Assembly (NCBI GenBank): GCA_002476625.1
Contig: DLLC01000056.1
Coordinates: 1-10,423 of the forward strand
Length of the DNA stretch: 10,423 nt
Direction of reading: 5' to 3'
DNA from: Porphyromonadaceae bacterium UBA7572
Lineage (GTDB): Bacteria; Bacteroidota; Bacteroidia; Bacteroidales; Muribaculaceae
This document shows, one piece after another, positions 7,832 to 10,423 of this stretch. Below the pieces are notes generated by a model, which did no database searches, was not told where the DNA came from, and saw only the letters and a program-made list of their open reading frames with translations. Position 1 is the first letter of the stretch. Every line of letters begins with the position of its first letter. The translations under genes were made by a program, and so were the position numbers.

Positions 7832-7873
7832 AGGGCTGGCTCCTTTTTAGGGGCTGGCCCTGACTTTTCTTCT
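7832..7873 (+). terminator. Terminator of the dxr-rseP-methyltransferase-DPP III unit
   Basis: AGGGCTGGCTCC (7832-7843) can pair with GGGGCTGGCCCT (7850-7861) as a 12-bp RNA stem containing three G-U wobbles, with the 6-nt loop TTTTTA. A pyrimidine-rich, T-heavy tract (7864-7873) follows. The arms also share a direct copy of GGGCTGGC. It lies 120 nt after the DPP III stop and before the next promoter, as expected for an operon end. Confidence 0.65.
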
Positions 7874-7954
7874 GAATTCAGACTTTTCCCTTCAATTCTA
7901 CATATGGGTATGCAAGCCTAATCGATTTTTTTTGAAAATAATGCTACAGAAATT

Positions 7955-7984
7955 TTTGCATTTCACATTTAATTGTTAATTTTG
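7955..7984 (+). promoter_or_regulatory. Bacteroidetes promoter for the two-component operon
   Basis: TTTG (7955-7958) and TAATTTTG (7977-7984) match the -33 TTTG and -7 TAnnTTTG consensus of the Bacteroidetes housekeeping sigma factor, with an 18-bp spacer inside the accepted range. Transcription would start near 7991, giving a leader of roughly 90 nt before the kinase ATG. This is the best two-box promoter in the window. Confidence 0.7.
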
Positions 7985-7990
7985 GGGTGT

Positions 7991-8050
7991 AATGTTAAAA
8001 TTTTGGCGAAAAAACCGCTTTAAATGGAGAAATTCGCTTCTTTTAACGTT
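7991..8050 (+). promoter_or_regulatory. Inverted repeat forming a 5' leader hairpin of the kinase mRNA
   Basis: AATGTTAAAA (7991-8000) pairs with TTTTAACGTT (8041-8050) over 10 bp with one G-U pair, and GCGAA (8006-8010) pairs with TTCGC (8033-8037) inside it, leaving a loop of about 22 nt. The structure would start at or near the predicted first transcribed base. It could protect the 5' end of the mRNA, control translation, or be a DNA palindrome bound by a regulator, possibly the operon's own response regulator. AT-rich pairing makes it only moderately stable, and the role is an inference. Confidence 0.45.
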
Positions 8051-8083
8051 GCTTAAATAAGGGTTTGTTTAAATTCTTGTAGG

Positions 8084-9577
8084 ATGAAAAAATCTACAAT
8101 TTGGCTTCTGACGGTTGTGATGGCCGCAACGATTATGGGTCTTCTGTTTGTGCAAATCATGTATATGGAAGATATGGTGAGGATGCGCAATGAACAGTTT
8201 TCCGAAACAGTGAAAAGAAGCCTTTACGCAGTGTCTGACGCTTTGGAGCAAGATGAAACGCGCTACTATCTTGATCAGGATTTGAATGAGGCTGAACGAT
8301 ACCAGTTTGAGCTTGGTGACCGCTTGCCTTCTCAAATCACTGGGTCAGTGTCTTCCTCCAGCGATCTTGACAAGAAAACTTCAGCCAAGCCAGAGATTGG
8401 TGCTGGCAACTTTAAGCTGTCGGAACAGTATAAGCACCAGCAGGCTATCTTGAAAGGACAGTACCTTTATCAAAAGGGATTGCTTAACGAGGTGATTCTG
8501 TCAATCCTCAATCAGGCAAGTGACCGTCCTATTGCAGAGCGTGCCGACTCGGCAAGGGTGAATGCATACTTGAAGCGAGAACTCGAAAGTAACGGCCTTG
8601 AAGTGCCTTATGAGTTCGCTGTTGAAAGCCCGCAACAAGGGGTGGTGTATCATTCTGCCGGCTACGAACCGGGAGAGGAGTCGCAAAACGTGTTTTCGGC
8701 AGTGCTGTTTCCAAAGGATCCAGAGGCAAAGCGCAATGTACTGAAAGTGTTTTTCCCAACCCAGTCCGACTATATATATGCATCGATTAAGTTTATGATA
8801 CCATCGTTTGTGTTCACCTTTATTCTGATGTTTATTTTCATCTACACAATTGTGGTGATTTTCCGTCAGAAGAAATTGAGTGAAATCAAAAACGACTTCA
8901 TTAACAATATGACCCACGAGTTTAAGACTCCAATTTCCACCATTTCGTTAGCGGGTCAGATGCTCAATGACGAAACGGTGCTTAAAAGCCCAGCCATGCT
9001 GAAGCATGTGTCGCAGGTGATCACCGACGAAACAAAGCGGTTGCGCTTTCAAGTGGAAAAGGTGCTGCAAATGTCGCTGTTCGACCGGGGAACCGCCACA
9101 ATCCGCTTGAAAGATACCGATGCTCATGCGATTATCGACAATGTGGTGAGCACCTACCGAATAAAGGCAGAGAAGTTTGGGGGGCATATTACAGCCGATT
9201 TCTCAGCGGAGGATTCAATAGTGAATGTGGATGAAATGCATTTCACCAATGTGATTTTCAACCTCCTTGACAATGCTATAAAATACAGGCGAGAGGACGT
9301 GGCCCCGGAATTGTCGATTTCAACACGCAACATCGGCGAGGATAAGCTTGAAATTCGCATCAGCGACAATGGCATAGGCATGAAAAAAGAGGACTTGAAG
9401 AAGATTTTCGAGAAGTTTTACCGTGTGCACACTGGTAACCGGCACGATGTGAAAGGCTTTGGGCTTGGCTTGGCTTATGTGAGCAAGATGATAGAGCTGT
9501 TTAAGGGCACTATTAAAGCCGAAAGCGAATTAAACAAAGGAACGACATTTATAATTACATTACCACTTTATAAATAA
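8084..9577 (+). CDS. rprX: Sensor histidine kinase, RprX-like
   Basis: A 497-residue membrane histidine kinase. TM1 is at about 5-27 and TM2 at about 235-260, enclosing a periplasmic sensor region of about 205 residues with no fold I can name. TM2 leads almost directly into the HisKA helix with no room for a HAMP domain. The phosphorylated His is H278 in T-H-E-F-K-T-P, preceded by F-I-N-N-M. The ATP-binding domain shows the N box (N393-L-L-D-N397), the G1 box (D428-N-G-I-G-M), the F region (I-F-E-K-F-Y-R, 441-447) and the G2 box (G458-F-G-L-G-L). Architecture and an adjacent OmpR-type regulator resemble RprX of Bacteroides fragilis; the symbol rests on this resemblance and was not confirmed by search. 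Transcription probably begins from the two-box promoter about 100 nt upstream. The signal is unknown. Confidence 0.93.
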   Translation: MKKSTIWLLTVVMAATIMGLLFVQIMYMEDMVRMRNEQFSETVKRSLYAVSDALEQDETRYYLDQDLNEAERYQFELGDRLPSQITGSVSSSSDLDKKTSAKPEIGAGNFKLSEQYKHQQAILKGQYLYQKGLLNEVILSILNQASDRPIAERADSARVNAYLKRELESNGLEVPYEFAVESPQQGVVYHSAGYEPGEESQNVFSAVLFPKDPEAKRNVLKVFFPTQSDYIYASIKFMIPSFVFTFILMFIFIYTIVVIFRQKKLSEIKNDFINNMTHEFKTPISTISLAGQMLNDETVLKSPAMLKHVSQVITDETKRLRFQVEKVLQMSLFDRGTATIRLKDTDAHAIIDNVVSTYRIKAEKFGGHITADFSAEDSIVNVDEMHFTNVIFNLLDNAIKYRREDVAPELSISTRNIGEDKLEIRISDNGIGMKKEDLKKIFEKFYRVHTGNRHDVKGFGLGLAYVSKMIELFKGTIKAESELNKGTTFIITLPLYK

Positions 9578-9585
9578 AGACGATT

Positions 9586-10290
9586 ATGGAAGAAAAATTG
9601 AGAATTCTGCTTTGCGAAGACGATGAGAATCTTGGCATGCTCACAAGAGAATATTTGCAGGCAAAGGGCTACAATGTGGACTTGTATGCAGATGGAGAAA
9701 GTGGCTATAAGGCATTTTTGAAAGGCAAATACGACATTTGCGTGTTCGACATCATGATGCCAAAGAAAGATGGTTTTCAATTGGCTCAGGAGGTGCGCAC
9801 TGTCAATAGCGAGGTGCCTATCATATTCCTCACAGCCAAGACACTGAAAGAGGATATTCTTGAAGGCTTCAAAATTGGTGCCGACGACTATATCACGAAA
9901 CCTTTCAGCATGGAGGAGCTGGTGATGCGTATCGAGGCCATTTTGCGCCGTGTGAAAGGCAAGAAAGGCAAAGAAATCACAATGTATAAAATTGGCAAAT
10001 TCACATTCGACACACAAAAGCAAGTGCTCATTGCAGATGACAAGCCAGAGAAGTTGACCACAAAGGAGAGCGAGCTGCTAAGCCTGCTTTGCGCGCATGT
10101 GAATGAGATTCTTGAGCGGAACTTTGCATTGAAGACCATCTGGATTGACGATAACTACTTCAACGCCCGCTCAATGGATGTGTACATTACAAAGTTGCGT
10201 AAGCATTTGAAAGATGATCCCTCCATTGAAATCATCAACATTCATGGTAAAGGCTATAAGCTGATAGCTCCAGAGGCAGAAGCAAAGTAA
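9586..10290 (+). CDS. rprY: OmpR/PhoB-family response regulator, RprY-like
   Basis: A 234-residue two-domain response regulator and DNA-binding transcription factor. The receiver domain (about 5-120) has the acidic pair D12-D13, phospho-acceptor D55 in V-F-D-I-M-M-P, the switch residue T83 in F-L-T-A-K and K105 in I-T-K-P-F. The C-terminal winged-helix domain (about 135-228) shows the typical L-T-x-K-E-S-E-L-L, the recognition-helix segment N-A-R-S-M-D-V-Y-I-T-K-L-R-K, and the wing I-H-G-K-G-Y-K-L. It starts 8 nt after the kinase stop, so the pair is one operon and H278 of the kinase almost certainly phosphorylates D55. The match to Bacteroides RprY is by resemblance and gene order. Targets cannot be read from this window, although the upstream inverted repeat is a candidate site. 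Confidence 0.94.
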   Translation: MEEKLRILLCEDDENLGMLTREYLQAKGYNVDLYADGESGYKAFLKGKYDICVFDIMMPKKDGFQLAQEVRTVNSEVPIIFLTAKTLKEDILEGFKIGADDYITKPFSMEELVMRIEAILRRVKGKKGKEITMYKIGKFTFDTQKQVLIADDKPEKLTTKESELLSLLCAHVNEILERNFALKTIWIDDNYFNARSMDVYITKLRKHLKDDPSIEIINIHGKGYKLIAPEAEAK

Positions 10291-10305
10291 AGCGATTCGC
10301 AGTAT

Positions 10306-10344
10306 AAAAGTCGTGACGTTCGTTCGGGAGGTCACGATTTTTTT
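10306..10344 (+). terminator. Strong Rho-independent terminator after the response regulator
   Basis: TCGTGAC (10311-10317) pairs perfectly with GTCACGA (10331-10337), extended by AAAAG against TTTTT to about 12 bp with one G-U pair, around a 13-nt loop. Seven consecutive T (10338-10344) follow. It begins 15 nt after the stop codon and ends the two-component operon. Confidence 0.88.
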
Positions 10345-10346
10345 AT

Positions 10347-10354
10347 TATCTTTG
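10347..10354 (+). promoter_or_regulatory. Bacteroidetes -7 promoter element for a gene beyond the window
   Basis: TATCTTTG, followed by CA, is an exact match to the TAnnTTTG consensus and sits three bases after the terminator T-tract. A weak -33 candidate, TTCG at 10323-10326 with a 20-bp spacer, lies in the terminator loop. Transcription would start near 10361. The remaining bases to 10423 hold no start of a recognisable gene; GATTG (10364-10368) can pair with CAATC (10386-10390) as a small leader hairpin. Confidence 0.55.
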
Positions 10355-10423
10355 CAGAGGATAGATTGTACCTTAGCATAAAGTTCAATCGAGTTTGACA
10401 TTCTGCATTCGGTTTACATTATC

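Larger units (their letters stand above)
7712..8083. other. 372-bp intergenic region between DPP III and the two-component operon
   Basis: No plausible protein-coding gene is visible; the few ATG-started frames are about a dozen codons or shorter. From left to right it holds a pair of overlapping hairpins just after the DPP III stop, a GC-rich terminator hairpin, an AT-rich stretch with a Bacteroidetes promoter, and an inverted repeat in the leader of the kinase gene. I see no tRNA, known riboswitch or mobile-element end. Confidence 0.7.

Noticed and set aside
7832..7861. Direct repeat of GGGCTGGC as a possible insertion target-site duplication
   Set aside because: Only 10 bases separate the copies, so nothing is inserted between them; the two copies are better explained as the G-U-tolerant arms of a terminator hairpin.
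7712..8083. tRNA, known riboswitch or small protein gene in the large gap
   Set aside because: No cloverleaf, no conserved riboswitch core and no open frame longer than about a dozen codons with a plausible start were seen.
9568..10023. 151-codon minus-strand frame opposite the response regulator
   Set aside because: It is entirely antisense to a gene with intact receiver-domain residues and has no independent start signal or motif.
1..10423. CRISPR array, prophage, transposon or defence island
   Set aside because: There are no spaced repeats, terminal inverted repeats, transposase, integrase, nuclease or toxin-antitoxin motifs; the genes are housekeeping and envelope-related.

Overview
The window reads as ordinary chromosome from a Bacteroidales bacterium, probably a gut member near Muribaculaceae or Prevotellaceae. 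The evidence is sequence-based: TAnnTTTG-type promoter elements, no strong Shine-Dalgarno sites, a dxr-rseP gene pair, a Bacteroides-type dipeptidyl peptidase III with a HECLGH motif, and an RprX/RprY-type two-component pair. The family assignment is an inference from general resemblance and was not tested by search. All eight recognisable genes lie on the + strand and occupy more than 90% of the window.

Region 1 (11-1746): an unrecognised lipoprotein gene overlaps by an ATGA junction a PhnP-like metallo-beta-lactamase-fold hydrolase. A hairpin terminator at 1778-1809 closes this unit, just after a short 10-bp tandem repeat. Region 2 (about 1836-7711): a promoter-like TATCTTTG element precedes dxr (MEP isoprenoid pathway), rseP (site-2 intramembrane metalloprotease), an RlmI-like 23S rRNA cytosine methyltransferase and an exported dipeptidyl peptidase III. 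The gaps are 10, 3 and 21 nt, so this is probably one operon, ended by a GC-rich hairpin at 7832-7861. Region 3 (7712-8083): a 372-bp non-coding gap holding two mutually exclusive hairpins, that terminator, a good Bacteroidetes promoter (TTTG, 18 bp, TAATTTTG) and an inverted repeat that would fold at the very 5' end of the next transcript. Region 4 (8084-10290): a sensor histidine kinase and an OmpR-family response regulator, 8 nt apart, closed by a strong terminator at 10306-10344. Another TATCTTTG element three bases later suggests a new transcript running out of the window.

Functionally the window mixes housekeeping (isoprenoid precursors, rRNA methylation) with envelope proteolysis (RseP, DPP III, a lipoprotein) and an envelope-sensing two-component system. 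I found no CRISPR, mobile element, tRNA/rRNA, toxin-antitoxin, phage or biosynthetic cluster, and no clearly new system. The items most worth a second look are the hairpin leader of the two-component operon, a charged insertion in RseP beside its active-site beta-loop, an orphan PhnP-like enzyme retaining all its metal ligands, and the unassigned lipoprotein.
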